From CAWUKT01 sp963923035 (GTDB taxonomy: Bacteria; Bacteroidota; Bacteroidia; J057; JADKCL01): DNA of 45,401 nt. The position numbers were made by a program, and so were the translations under genes. Positions 26,501 to 34,470 of the stretch are shown in pieces (positions within the stretch are counted from its first letter, which is position 1; each line of letters opens with the position of its first letter). The DNA is taken from assembly GCA_963923035.1 (NCBI GenBank), contig CAWUKT010000057.1, positions 1 to 45,401 of the forward strand, read 5' to 3'. Below the pieces are notes generated by a model. It was not told the DNA's origin. It did no database searches and saw only the letters and a program-made list of their open reading frames with translations.

Positions 26501-28068
26501 TAAGTACTACCAGGATTGCTGGGCACACTGTAAGGATTTCCCTGAGACCATTCGCAGAAGGGAGGAATTCCGGTGATGGTGGGATTGGGTTTGGGGTGGA
26601 TGGTGACGGGAAAAATGACCGTTGTATCGCAGCCATCGGGATTGCTTTGGGTCAGGGAAAGGGACCCGGCCCCGGAGGCATTCCAAAAAATGACCACCGA
26701 ATTGCTGCCTTGTCCTGACGCGATATTTCCCCCCGACACGGCCCGCTGATAGCTGTGACCGGCAATGGCTGGGGTAGCATAAACGTGGCCGCCAGTGTAT
26801 TCACAAACTGGGGATGGGCCAGAGGGAATCGGATCCGGACGTGGCGACAATGTAAAAACAACCACATCGCTGTCGGCGGGACAGGTGCCATTACCGGTTG
26901 TGAGCAGGGTCAGGGTAACGGATCCCGCGGCATACTCGGCAGGACTCGCTATGTATTGAGCATTGAGGGTGCTGCGATTCGGGACAAAGGTGCCGGAGCC
27001 AGTGGTCCAGATGCCCCCGGAGGCAGCCTGGATGGCTCCGTTCAGGGGAACCGTATCGAATCCACAAATGGTCGAATCGTTTCCGGGAAAGGCGGTGATG
27101 GCACTGAGGAATTCGGTTACGACGACCGTGTCCCGAACAAATGCACAGGCCAGGGTATCCGTGGCCTCTACGATATAGGTTCCTGGCCCGACGGCAATGG
27201 TGTCCGTAGTTCCCAGCGGTGTACCGCCCAGGGTCGACCAGTTGAAGCTGTAAGGGGCTGCCCCGCCATTGGGGACTGCCCAAATATCCGTAGTCCCCGA
27301 GCCAAAGCAGACGGTGGGGGAGTCGGGCTGAATTTGGACACTGATGGCGTTCACAAAAAAGACCCGCATGGTATCGCAGTAGGGCGTGGTGTCGCATCCG
27401 CCAATGGGGGCACCGCAGACTTCAAAGTCGACAAATGCAGGAGCACCCGGAGCATAGGTGGCCGTGACGGTATCACAACCGATAAGGCAGTCGAGGTAAC
27501 TTTCAAAAACGGGATTGCTGGGCACCGAAGACCATTGGAGGGAAGATTCATCGTACCCCGTCGCGAAAAGTTCGGCCGAACAACCATCCTGGCTGACCAC
27601 ATCTCCCGAGGCACTGGGGCCTGGGAAAGAGGTGATTTGGTAGCAGTTCGCGTTGTTGCCGGGTTTGCAGAACGTAATGTTGTGGGGACCGGGACCACTG
27701 AGACAGACTGGCGTGCCAATTGGGATCTGAGGGCCACAATTGACCTGATAAAAGAGAGAACCCGTGGGGCGGGCGCCACAGCCGCCGCCTTCCGGGATGT
27801 CCATGATGATCCCGTTGGCATTGGAATCGAGCGTGACGATGAAATACACGCACCGATCCGGGGCTGTCACCCCACAGCAGGTATCATTGCGGACCGTAGG
27901 AGGACTGATCCAGGTGCTGTCCGGTGCACCCGTAAGGTCGACATTGAAGGTCGGGACCGCGGCGGAGCATTGGGCTTCCAGCCTGTTCAAGGTGCCGAGG
28001 CCAAACATTCCAATCCCTAACAAGAACAATACAAGTTGCCTTGGTAAACTACCAAATACGTTTTTCAT
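23587..28068 (-). CDS. giant secreted protein with ten PKD-like repeats, two PKD domains and T9SS type B sorting domain
   Basis: The 1493-residue protein has a signal peptide (LVLFLLGIGMFGLG). A Cys-rich N-terminal region of about 400 residues comes first. Ten 83-residue PKD-like repeats follow (about 408-1238), with consensus GP...C......Y...PG..Y.W.V.GG...SGQG...I.V.WG.AG.G......T...GCDTTV. Two classical PKD domains come next (FFWDFGNGQTS and FHFWDFGDGTLD). The last 90 residues are a type B sorting domain (FVPNAFTPNDDLLND, IFSRWGELIYES, EGVFVWKI). This is an adhesin-like surface protein; the ligand is unknown. Repeat 7 has GYD in place of GCD. The upstream non-coding gap shows no clear TAnnTTTG box. 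Confidence 0.9.
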   Translation of the reverse strand: MKNVFGSLPRQLVLFLLGIGMFGLGTLNRLEAQCSAAVPTFNVDLTGAPDSTWISPPTVRNDTCCGVTAPDRCVYFIVTLDSNANGIIMDIPEGGGCGARPTGSLFYQVNCGPQIPIGTPVCLSGPGPHNITFCKPGNNANCYQITSFPGPSASGDVVSQDGCSAELFATGYDESSLQWSSVPSNPVFESYLDCLIGCDTVTATYAPGAPAFVDFEVCGAPIGGCDTTPYCDTMRVFFVNAISVQIQPDSPTVCFGSGTTDIWAVPNGGAAPYSFNWSTLGGTPLGTTDTIAVGPGTYIVEATDTLACAFVRDTVVVTEFLSAITAFPGNDSTICGFDTVPLNGAIQAASGGIWTTGSGTFVPNRSTLNAQYIASPAEYAAGSVTLTLLTTGNGTCPADSDVVVFTLSPRPDPIPSGPSPVCEYTGGHVYATPAIAGHSYQRAVSGGNIASGQGSNSVVIFWNASGAGSLSLTQSNPDGCDTTVIFPVTIHPKPNPTITGIPPFCEWSQGNPYSVPSNPGSTYVWSVSGGTIAAGQGTPAITVDFGGAGPATVQVTETNSFGCDTTVALAFNINANPSPIISGSDTVCEFASGSGYVTPSVPGHSYSWVAYGGNIVSGQGSNAILVDWGLAGNGNVTLTQTSSNGCDTTVVFPVTILPNPVVFLQGPDSVCQFEAGISYATPGAAGHTYLWTVAGGSLVSGQGSNGIVVDWGGAGTGSVTLVETTPLGCDTTVFMDVVISPKPIPVITGSPPFCEFSTGIPYSTPAVPGHTYSWVVTGGTITSGQGTPAIQVTWGASGGGSVALTQTNPQGCDTTVAISITINPTPIPALSGPDSLCEYSSGIPYTVGSNPGNTYNWSVAGGVLVSGQGTPAILVNWGSAGTVTVLVTESSPIGCDSTVALDVVLLPKPDPVITGPQPVCAFNPTVNYAVANVPGDSYQWTVLGGNIVAGQGGNAIDVDWGAAGTGSVSLTQTTPEGYDTTVVLNLLIHPRPNPAILGVDSICAFSDGIPYQTNAVAGHTYLWTVGGGNITSGQGTNAISVDWGGAGTGLVSVLETNSFGCDTLVEWEVAILPNPATELIGPAPVCAYSVTQYSATPLPGNSYVWSVSGGTLVSGQGTASIEVAWAAPTNNGSVQLVQTTALGCDTTMAFSMQVLPAPEPVIAGPSEVCQFSQGHIYSTPFVNGTNYNWSVTGGSINSGQNTPVVTVAWNDAGVGLLSLTATTNTGCDTTIDFPVTVLPAPIALINPQDTFGCGFLEAPFSGAASPNAVDFFWDFGNGQTSTAAVPTATYTSPGTFNVTLIVSNPNGCADTGSTQVFIAPGPIASFTYDPPSPVNIETDSIEWANNSLFSDFHFWDFGDGTLDTAFIPVHQYDTLGALIIQLIAVDTFGCADTTIRPIDLIIDIDLFVPNAFTPNDDLLNDTWSVVSRNLTNFQVQIFSRWGELIYESYDPDFEWNGHHRGQPVQEGVFVWKINATGRNQRQFTRSGTVTLYR
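24357..26847 (-). repeat. ten diverged 249-bp coding repeats
   Basis: The ten 83-residue PKD-like units are encoded in tandem by about 249 bp each. They are well diverged at the DNA level, so the array is not a recent expansion, although short words such as GGTATCGCA and CCCTGTCC recur on the plus strand. Boundaries are estimated from the protein alignment. Confidence 0.75.
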
Positions 28069-28933
28069 GAAGCTGCATTTACAAATTCCAATGAGTCTGC
28101 CGGAGCGATTCAGGGATTCATAGAAAAAGCTGGATTTGAACTAAAAAGAAAGTTGTTAAAAGGTTCTTTTGAATTGAATTAAGACAACATTTACAAAATC
28201 GGTTTCCAACAGTACTGAATAAAAATAGGGATAATGTGGTTGAAAACGGGGGAGGCGTTAGAAATTCGGGGAAATTGAAATGGCCCACGGTGGTGAAAGG
28301 GCAGTTGAGGCATATCCACCGCGTTTACGGGTGGAAATAGGGGGCGGCGGGCTTGTGGGGTTTCCCTGGAGACTTGGCACCCAGATATTACAACTGGAAT
28401 TGTTCCCGCCGCGGCTATCGGCAGTCTGGCTTGACGTTTCCACTTCGAATAGGAAGCTGTCCGAAAAATTGCCCGACCTTTCTACAAATCCTGACCTATT
28501 TTCCGCCTCGGATACGGGACTTTCCGTATCGAACACGGAACCTTCTACAAATCCTAACCAAGTTTCTACAAAAACTATCCAAGTTTCCATGCAAAATCTA
28601 AAATTCGGCCTATTCTGACCCTAAAGGCCAATTCTAGCCCTAAAAACAATCCCTCCATCCAAATTCTAGCCAAATGAAAAAAGTTACCGGTGATTTTCGG
28701 CACGGTCTTAATTTCTATCAAATAGTCCAATCCTCTAGACACTTGTCCAATATTCATATCATTCTGAAGCCTTCAGGAAAATTTTGAATTGTCCAACCAT
28801 GCACGATTCTGACTTGCATAAGTGACCACCGAACGGAAAATCATTTTCCAGCTTTGCAGGGAAGCCAATCAACAAAGGTTTCTGTTCTGACCATGTTGGT
28901 TAGAGCAAGGTCGAAACAAATTTAGAATCGCCG
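28069..28933. other. 865-nt non-coding gap between the PKD-repeat gene and the HTH gene
   Basis: The part next to the minus-strand gene (28120-28250) is AT-rich and must hold its promoter, but I find no exact TAnnTTTG box. The centre holds the 21-bp-period zone described separately. The right part shows no gene that I can support. Confidence 0.5.
28435..28581. repeat. degenerate 21-bp-period tandem repeat, seven units
   Basis: Read on the minus strand, successive 21-nt units share a GATTTGTAGAA-like core; three copies are nearly identical (plus-strand TTCTACAAAT at 28480, 28543 and, in altered form, 28564). A 110-residue minus-strand frame shows the period as heptads: WIVFVET, WLGFVEG, SVFDTES, PVSEAEN, RSGFVER, SGNFSDS, FLFEVET. 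A weaker continuation with TAGAATT words reaches about 28690 in another frame, and a further weak unit lies at 28414-28434. It also contains a hairpin, GATACGG (28511-28517) with CCGTATC (28524-28530). I treat it as non-coding repeat DNA. Confidence 0.65.
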
Positions 28934-29266
28934 ATGCCGATAAACGCGAATGACATTCTCCAGCTGGTTACCGAAGCCGATCTGGAAAATATGAAGGCCG
29001 AACTTCGTAGGGAAAATGAAATCCTATTGGAGAGGATTGACCGCTTGATCAAACTGCACCTTGCTCGGGGGACAGAAGAGAAGCCCAAGGAATTCTACAC
29101 GGTGCGGGAAACAGCGGAGCGGTTGGGGGTGTCGAAGGCGACGATTCGGAATTGGTGTTATAGTGGTCTCCTTAAAGCCACCCAGCAGAATGGCTTCAAT
29201 ACGCTGTGGTTGATTCCGGCTTCGGAAATCCAACGGATGCTGGAATGTGCGGAGCGGTATGAGTAG
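28934..29266 (+). CDS. helix-turn-helix (excisionase/MerR-like) DNA-binding protein
   Basis: The 110-residue protein has an N-terminal coiled coil (DLENMKAELRRENEILLERI, residues 16-35) followed by a helix-turn-helix of the excisionase/MerR kind: FYTVRETAERLGVSKATIRN, then WCYSGLLKATQQNG and LWLIPASEIQRML. Such proteins are common in integrated elements and Bacteroidota conjugative elements, acting as regulators or directionality factors. The stand-alone position between two non-coding stretches, and the recombinase at the right edge, fit an accessory region. The gap to the next gene (29267-29456) shows nothing recognisable. Confidence 0.8.
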   Translation: MPINANDILQLVTEADLENMKAELRRENEILLERIDRLIKLHLARGTEEKPKEFYTVRETAERLGVSKATIRNWCYSGLLKATQQNGFNTLWLIPASEIQRMLECAERYE

Positions 29267-29456
29267 ATACGATTTTCACTACATTGGAATGCTGGCTACC
29301 TCCGGGCAAGGGCGACCTGCCGCATGAATTGAGGGGAAAGACACTTTTTGAATCGGTCGGATACGGAATCTGTAGTCGTCTTCCGAAAAAGTTGCGGATT
29401 CGTTTGAGGTGGCTGTGAGGAATGGAAACTTGCTCTGACTCATTCTGCGCCGCGCC

Positions 29457-29942
29457 TTAGAATTGGTAATTCAGAATGTCTACATCAAGTCGGTGGGCAT
29501 GGTGGCCAAGGACAAATTCCTTGACCCAGTCTTTCGCCTTTCCGGCTCCGATCAAGAATTGATGATCGTTCTCGCACAATAAAAAGTCCGTAGATGAATT
29601 GGTAAGATAGTAGACCCACCCGGTTCCTTCTCCTAAGAAGTGCGTAACCGATTCCATTGAATCGAATTCAAGGCCAAGTGAGTAATCAGAGGGTTCGAAC
29701 AGCATGAAGATTTTACCCTCTACGGGAAATTCGGACAGCCATTCCCAAGCATCTTCGGCTTGTACCGCCGAGGGTTCATTTAAAGCCTCCCATTTGGGGG
29801 CAGAGCCATTTTCCTCCCCCTGGAACTTGGAGTCCAGCTCCTTCCAGAGATCATGAAGGAACTCTGGAGATACCTTCCGCAGTTCAATGCCTGAATCGCG
29901 GCTGGCTTCTTCTATTTGGTTTTGGATATGGACTTCTTTCAT
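29457..29942 (-). CDS. probable immunity protein (DUF6756-like) for the adjacent polymorphic toxin
   Basis: The 161-residue acidic cytosolic protein starts at ATG 29942, overlapping the toxin stop (ATGA, 4 nt). The longer frame upstream lies inside the toxin gene. IELRKVSPEFLHDLWKEL near the N-terminus, AWEWLSEFP, IFMLFEPSD and the end pattern GWVYYLTNSSTDFLLCENDH, then FLIGAGKAKDWV fit my memory of the DUF6756 family. Its position directly after the toxin, with coupled translation, is the standard arrangement of polymorphic toxin immunity genes, so the immunity role is inferred from context. Confidence 0.75.
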   Translation of the reverse strand: MKEVHIQNQIEEASRDSGIELRKVSPEFLHDLWKELDSKFQGEENGSAPKWEALNEPSAVQAEDAWEWLSEFPVEGKIFMLFEPSDYSLGLEFDSMESVTHFLGEGTGWVYYLTNSSTDFLLCENDHQFLIGAGKAKDWVKEFVLGHHAHRLDVDILNYQF

Positions 29943-31888
29943 GGCTTCTTGTCTGTTCTCCCGGCTGGAACGGAATCTAGTATAATATGGCCAACTTTTT
30001 TCCCTCCGCTCCGTTTTTTGCCTCCACTTTTCCAACCTACATGGGGGGCATCCGGGCCATTGTTCTTATGGGAGAAGTCCATATTGACTTCAGCTCCCGA
30101 CGGGTGAACATACTCCACCGGGAAGGATTTTCCATCCTTGGAATACCCCCATTTGGTTTTGACAAACTCATTCTTGTTCTCTCCTGTGAGTTCAAAAGCC
30201 TTCTCGATCGCTTCATGGAATGACTTGCCGCTTCCCCTCCAATCAAGATCATTCGGGCCGAGAACAAATCGGCTCAAGTTTCCTCTTTTCTCAATCGGCC
30301 CCGCCGAAAAGTCCTCATCCACCACTTTGGGGGACAATTGTAAAATCCGGTAATGCCCCGGCTCGGCTTTGGCTTCTTCCTTGTAGCGAACCTTGTACTT
30401 GCGCTCGATGGGAGTGAGACTGGCTTTCAACTCGGCGAGACCGCTTCCATTGGCATCGTGGAACTCTGTCACCCCCTTGGCCCAAGCGAACGCCTTCGCC
30501 TTTTGGGCGGCACGTCCATCCGTGGCGTCTTCCAATTCATCGGCAGCCTCGCTTGCACCCTTGAAAACACCCTTCGCTTGAGGCTTCAGCTTTCGGGCCT
30601 TGGCGACGACCTTGGTCAGGATATTGGCGAGCTTGGGGCTGAGGCTGACCAGTTTGGTGCCCCACTTGGCTGCAGTACCACCGCCAAGTGTAAAGATCGC
30701 AATGACCACCTCAAGCACGATCTGCCCGACCAAATTCCCCCGGAAATGCCAGCGCTTGTATTCGTCGGGGTGGCTCCAGTTGCCTACGAAATTGTCCCAA
30801 GCACTGCTGGCCATGTCACCGAGAATCCCCATCAATTCATTCAGGATATCTCCGGCGCTTTTTCCTTTGCAATACGCCTTTATTTCGGCAGCTACTTCGG
30901 GGATAGACGCAAACAAATCTCCCGAGAACAAATCCCCAATGAAGTCCATCGAACTCTTGGCGGCTTCCCATAAGCCCACAAAGGTATCGGTTATGTTCTC
31001 GTAAATCCCATTGTAGAATCCAGCCACGAATCCAGCCGTCATTTTCCCGCCTTCCACCATCCGATTCGCCCAATCTGGCCGGGTCGCAATTTCTCCACTC
31101 TCCTGCAAACTTTTCACATAGCTGGCTCCCGGCAACCACATATTCGTTCCCGAACGAATGCCAATCGCGCTGTATTTCGCGAGGTTATCCGCAATGTAGT
31201 CGTAGCTGCGAATGGGATTGTCGTCGAGCCACTGTTGGATTTTTTCTGCATCCACATAGACACTTTGGGTGCCTTGATTGGCAGCGGCCACCGCAACGGC
31301 GAGGGTGGCAAAGTCATTTCCTGTACCGATGTCGTAGCGCCCCTCCTCGTGGTAATGGCGTTCGAGAATGGTCGTGAGGTTCGGTTCTGTAATATGGTGC
31401 AATACCGCTTCGGGATCGGGCATATCCGTCCTCAAATAGGCCATGCTGATCCATCCTGCCTTGCCATCCATCGCGACCACGAAGGCCCACCCCCCCGATT
31501 GATTCTCAGCCTTGGCAAAGACCTTCTGCCCAACGGGAATTTGCCCCAAAACCTCCCCCGATGGAATCGGAGATTTGCGGATGTTCATTCCTCCTTGGGA
31601 CAATGCCGCCGCATACTGGTCGGCACTCGCAGCGATGGCCCCCATTTTTCCAATGTTCGCCCCTCGGTACGATTCTAAGCCAGCACCATTTCCACTTCCC
31701 TCTCCTGCTTCAAAATCAATGGGGGTTCCACTTCCGGCAAGGTCTGGGATTCGCTCACTTCGCTGGACGGGAATGAGGGGGTTGGCGGTCAATTGCAGAG
31801 CCGGTGGCATCATGGAAGATGTCCCAGAGGCTTTCAATTGCAACCCGTCAGGTTCAGCGTGGGCCGTTGAAAAAGCATTTTCCGACAT
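29939..31888 (-). CDS. polymorphic toxin with SH3b-like domain and type 47 (Ntox47) C-terminal toxin domain
   Basis: The 649-residue protein has no signal peptide. Its N-terminal 75 residues are a disordered leader (SSMMPPALQLTANPLIPVQR) resembling leaders of Bacteroidota contractile-injection (eCIS or T6SS) effectors. An SH3b-like domain follows (about 98-155, MNIRKSPIPSGEVLGQIPVG and GWISMAYLR), then a helical region with hydrophobic stretches (GKMTAGFVAGFYNGIYE, GQIVLEVVIAIFTLGGG). The C-terminal 110 residues fit polymorphic toxin type 47: DWRGSGKSFHEAIEKAFELT, GKSFPVEYVHPSGAEVNMDF, NGPDAPHVGW, GHIILDSVPAGR. That family is a predicted RNase. No secretion apparatus gene lies in the window. 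Confidence 0.82.
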   Translation of the reverse strand: MSENAFSTAHAEPDGLQLKASGTSSMMPPALQLTANPLIPVQRSERIPDLAGSGTPIDFEAGEGSGNGAGLESYRGANIGKMGAIAASADQYAAALSQGGMNIRKSPIPSGEVLGQIPVGQKVFAKAENQSGGWAFVVAMDGKAGWISMAYLRTDMPDPEAVLHHITEPNLTTILERHYHEEGRYDIGTGNDFATLAVAVAAANQGTQSVYVDAEKIQQWLDDNPIRSYDYIADNLAKYSAIGIRSGTNMWLPGASYVKSLQESGEIATRPDWANRMVEGGKMTAGFVAGFYNGIYENITDTFVGLWEAAKSSMDFIGDLFSGDLFASIPEVAAEIKAYCKGKSAGDILNELMGILGDMASSAWDNFVGNWSHPDEYKRWHFRGNLVGQIVLEVVIAIFTLGGGTAAKWGTKLVSLSPKLANILTKVVAKARKLKPQAKGVFKGASEAADELEDATDGRAAQKAKAFAWAKGVTEFHDANGSGLAELKASLTPIERKYKVRYKEEAKAEPGHYRILQLSPKVVDEDFSAGPIEKRGNLSRFVLGPNDLDWRGSGKSFHEAIEKAFELTGENKNEFVKTKWGYSKDGKSFPVEYVHPSGAEVNMDFSHKNNGPDAPHVGWKSGGKKRSGGKKVGHIILDSVPAGRTDKKP

Positions 31889-31996
31889 GGTGAGGCTCGG
31901 TAGTATTTTGTTTGAAAGGGCTATTTAACTCAATAGGCTCGAAAGAACAGATTGGCGTAAAGATAGAGAGTTATACTAAGTGAAGCAACATAAATA

Positions 31997-32089
31997 CAGG
32001 TCGCCTCCGAGCGGAGGCGACCTGTGGCATCAATCGAGGGGACAGATACCCCTCATTACAGAGAAACGCTGCCCCAAGGACATGGGGCA
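31997..32089 (-). other. three consecutive stem-loops between the XRE gene and the toxin gene
   Basis: Stem 1: CAGGTCGCCTCC (31997-32008) with GGAGGCGACCTG (32013-32024), a perfect 12-bp stem with loop GAGC. Stem 2: GAGGGG (32036-32041) with CCCCTC (32049-32054). Stem 3: TGCCCC (32070-32075) with GGGGCA (32084-32089). None is followed by a T-run on either strand. They lie 19-110 nt after the XRE stop and 110-200 nt before the toxin ATG, so they could form a structured leader of the toxin mRNA or non-canonical terminators. Confidence 0.7.
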
Positions 32090-32107
32090 AGTGGATAATT
32101 AAAACAG

Positions 32108-32434
32108 TTACTCTTCATCCGTTTGGTTCCGCAGCTCCTCCAAGGCGCGCCTGCGGGCGGATTCACTGAAGACTACTTCAGCCGAAACCAACAAGCCTTG
32201 AACCAGTCCGATCCTTTGCTCATTTTGTTCACCAGCATACACGGCAAGGAAGTTCATGCCAAGGATATTCCCCGCCCGTTCTAAGTCTTCGGTCAACCAC
32301 GAGGATTGCTGAAACATTCGATAGGTCCGACTGGAACTCCATGCCATCTCACTTGCAAAAGCACGCCCTGATAGCTTCAATTCTTTGCAGCGTAGCTGGA
32401 CACGTTGGCCATCATGAATGCTTTTTGAGGACAT
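32108..32434 (-). CDS. XRE-like helix-turn-helix protein
   Basis: The 108-residue protein has a lambda-repressor-like helical domain: LRCKELKLSGRAFASEMAWS, SSRTYRMFQQSSWLTEDLER and LGMNFLAVYAGEQ. It follows the common Bacteroidota plan (Ir.rlk..g.s...fA..ig.s....y..f.r.s.dt..L..i...L..nf). An acidic helical tail (residues 75-108) follows. Size and layout match the XRE protein at 35314. It may regulate the toxin-immunity pair downstream or the divergent helical-repeat gene. Confidence 0.7.
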   Translation of the reverse strand: MSSKSIHDGQRVQLRCKELKLSGRAFASEMAWSSSRTYRMFQQSSWLTEDLERAGNILGMNFLAVYAGEQNEQRIGLVQGLLVSAEVVFSESARRRALEELRNQTDEE

Positions 32435-33009
32435 TGTTGTCAGGGCAAATGATGATCAGTGGACAAATCACCAGTTGTAGAGGCGGTTTCAGTTTTTTGG
32501 AGTTGGACATGGGGAAATGGGTTTCTTGTTGAATTTATTTAGCAGAAATTTTCACCTCAAATGAACAAGGGAAGGATTGGGCAATAGATACCCACGGCAA
32601 TTCAAGGTGCCTTTTACCTTCCCGATCCATGTGGGAGGTCACTGTGTAGATCGTTGGCATTCCATCCAGTTTTTTCGCTTCAACTCTTCGAATGAAAAAG
32701 GGGCTACTGGTTCAGAACGCGAGAAAGAACGTTTTGTAAATGGCTTACAATAAACCGCTTCGGCAATAGATTAGACGGTCATTCCGAGCGGTGACCAAAA
32801 GAAAAGAGGCCGGTCTTAACATCAGTTGCGGACTTTTTGTCCATTCCGCTTTGCCTCTTTGAGTATGGTTCGAAGGTAGGAAAGACCAACTACCCGACAT
32901 CGCAAATTTTAGTGGTATTAGAAAAATCACCTCCCTATATTGAAGACAAGCCGCTCGTGTAAGGCTTTGAAAATCAAAGATTGGTAAAAACGTATTCGTC
33001 TAGCAAAAA
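32435..33009 (+). promoter_or_regulatory. 575-nt divergent gap containing an orphan copy of a leader segment (32793-32867)
   Basis: The segment from GACCAAAAGAAAAGA (32793) to the ATG at 32865 resembles the segment 35046-35128 before the 35126 gene: the same GACCAAAAGAAAAGA, then GTCTTA, TTGTC.ATTC and AGTATG in order and at similar spacing. After the ATG here only four codons follow before a stop, so this is a leader without its gene. It also has the inverted repeat AAAGAGGC (32803) and GCCTCTTT (32853). No other gene is seen in the gap. Confidence 0.5.
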
Positions 33010-34470
33010 GTGACCGCAGAAAATCTCTATGAATTGATTCAATCACTGAGTCCAGAGGAGAAGTCCTTGGTGACACAATACGCAAATACAGGAAAGAAGA
33101 AGAAACTGCCTCGGTATCTGCTCCTTTTTGAACGAATGCGGACAGTCCGAAAATGGGACTCTCAAGCTGAGGCTAAAGTTCGCGGGAAGGAGTTCAGAAA
33201 GTCGGATTTCTTCTATCTAACGAGAAGCATTTTACTTGAAAAAATCATTGGGGCATTGAGCCAAGGTGAACAGATTCATCCAAGTATCGGGTTCGTACGA
33301 AAAGCGGTTGAGCTAAATGCGGTAGACATCGCAAAGAGGTCGTTCGAAAAAGGTATTCGAAAAGCCCAAGACAGAAACGACTCATTTGAATTGCTGTATT
33401 GGCTGGAGTTGAGAAATCAGATAAAGAGACAATACCGTCTGGATCTGGAGGTTCCCAACGAGCACTATCCAGTCAATCAAGCCTTGGAAGAAGTTAGGAT
33501 AGATTTTCAGTTGAGGGATTTAGAAGAAAAGGTATTGGGGTTGCGAAGTTTGAGCCATGCCGAACGTCTCCAAAACGCTTCAATGCTTCTGTATAGATTG
33601 GACAATCTAACCCCAACGGCTTTGGTCCATCAATTTGAAAAGAAGAGGCTACTTAGTAGGACCGAATTATTCAACGGTAGACCAGCCAAAGCCATTGCCC
33701 TCCAGTTGGAGGCATTAAAGCTCTTTTCCCTTCCCCTTCCTCAGATCGCAATGGTTCAGGAGATGATCTTTTTGTCTCAATTGTATTGTGACATCGGAGA
33801 ATTTGAATCATCCCAATATTGGTTGATGAAGGTTTCCCAATTGGAGCCTGAGTGTTTGCGGGAGGAACAAATCAAAAGAGAGCTTTGGATTCAAAGCACA
33901 ATGGTACTGGCGGCCAAACAATACAACTTCGAATTGGCGGTCAAGGCATTGGAGGCATTAAGGGCCAATCAAACCATTTTCTCCACTTCTTTTGTAGCGT
34001 CCAGTTTCTACTCAGGGGCAGTAACCGCATTGGCCAATGAAGAATGGAGCGAGGCTCGAAAGTATCTCGGTTTGGTCCGGGAAATGCCTAAGAAATCCCG
34101 TCCTAGACTCACTTGGCAACTGGAATGGGTCCGTTGTGTACTTGATTTGGAGGAAGGAAAAGACATTGAGTCCGCAGTAAGAGCGATGCAGCGAATCATC
34201 AAGCGAATGGACGAAAAGTACCCTTCGCTTTTGCTCAGGATGGCCAAGGAGATATTTAAGAACCCTGAAATCATCAGCAGTCCAGAAGCTGAAAAATGGA
34301 GACAGGAATTAAGCGTGGCAATTCAGGACGGAAAAGAGCTTCGTTGCTCCTTTTACTTTGATGGAATCGGATGGCTGGAAAGCAAAGTTAGAGGAGAAAC
34401 AATGGCCGAATACACTCGAACCCATCATTTGTTTGAATCTGAAGCTCCAGGTAGCTTTGCATTTGCTTAA
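33010..34470 (+). CDS. helical-repeat (TPR-like) protein of unknown function
   Basis: The 486-residue protein starts with GTG at 33010 and is almost entirely alpha-helical. It opens with LYELIQSLSPEEKSLVTQYA, followed by a Lys-rich patch (GKKKKLPRYLLLFERMR) and SDFFYLTRSILLEKIIGAL. From residue 90 onwards pairs of helices of 30-40 residues follow in the manner of TPR-like solenoids (RPAKAIALQLEALKLFSLPL, MVQEMIFLSQLYCDIGEFES, NFELAVKALEALRANQ). No catalytic motif is seen. Saprospiria genomes carry families of such proteins, as I recall, with no known function. Its TAA overlaps the convergent TAA of the next gene by 4 nt (TTAA). Confidence 0.7.
   Translation: MTAENLYELIQSLSPEEKSLVTQYANTGKKKKLPRYLLLFERMRTVRKWDSQAEAKVRGKEFRKSDFFYLTRSILLEKIIGALSQGEQIHPSIGFVRKAVELNAVDIAKRSFEKGIRKAQDRNDSFELLYWLELRNQIKRQYRLDLEVPNEHYPVNQALEEVRIDFQLRDLEEKVLGLRSLSHAERLQNASMLLYRLDNLTPTALVHQFEKKRLLSRTELFNGRPAKAIALQLEALKLFSLPLPQIAMVQEMIFLSQLYCDIGEFESSQYWLMKVSQLEPECLREEQIKRELWIQSTMVLAAKQYNFELAVKALEALRANQTIFSTSFVASSFYSGAVTALANEEWSEARKYLGLVREMPKKSRPRLTWQLEWVRCVLDLEEGKDIESAVRAMQRIIKRMDEKYPSLLLRMAKEIFKNPEIISSPEAEKWRQELSVAIQDGKELRCSFYFDGIGWLESKVRGETMAEYTRTHHLFESEAPGSFAFA

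Noticed and set aside
26755..28020. 421-residue plus-strand frame opposite the PKD-repeat gene
   Set aside because: It is an antisense shadow of a gene with signal peptide, repeats and sorting domain; Gly/Arg-rich with no recognisable domain.
28258..28590. 110-residue minus-strand frame in the gap
   Set aside because: Its regularity comes from the 21-bp DNA repeat; it has no start context and the repeat continues in another frame.
30353..31928. Plus-strand frames opposite the toxin gene
   Set aside because: Shadows of the toxin reading frame, which has recognisable domains.
32745..32930. 61-residue minus-strand frame between the divergent genes
   Set aside because: It lies over the orphan leader segment and has no coding-like pattern.
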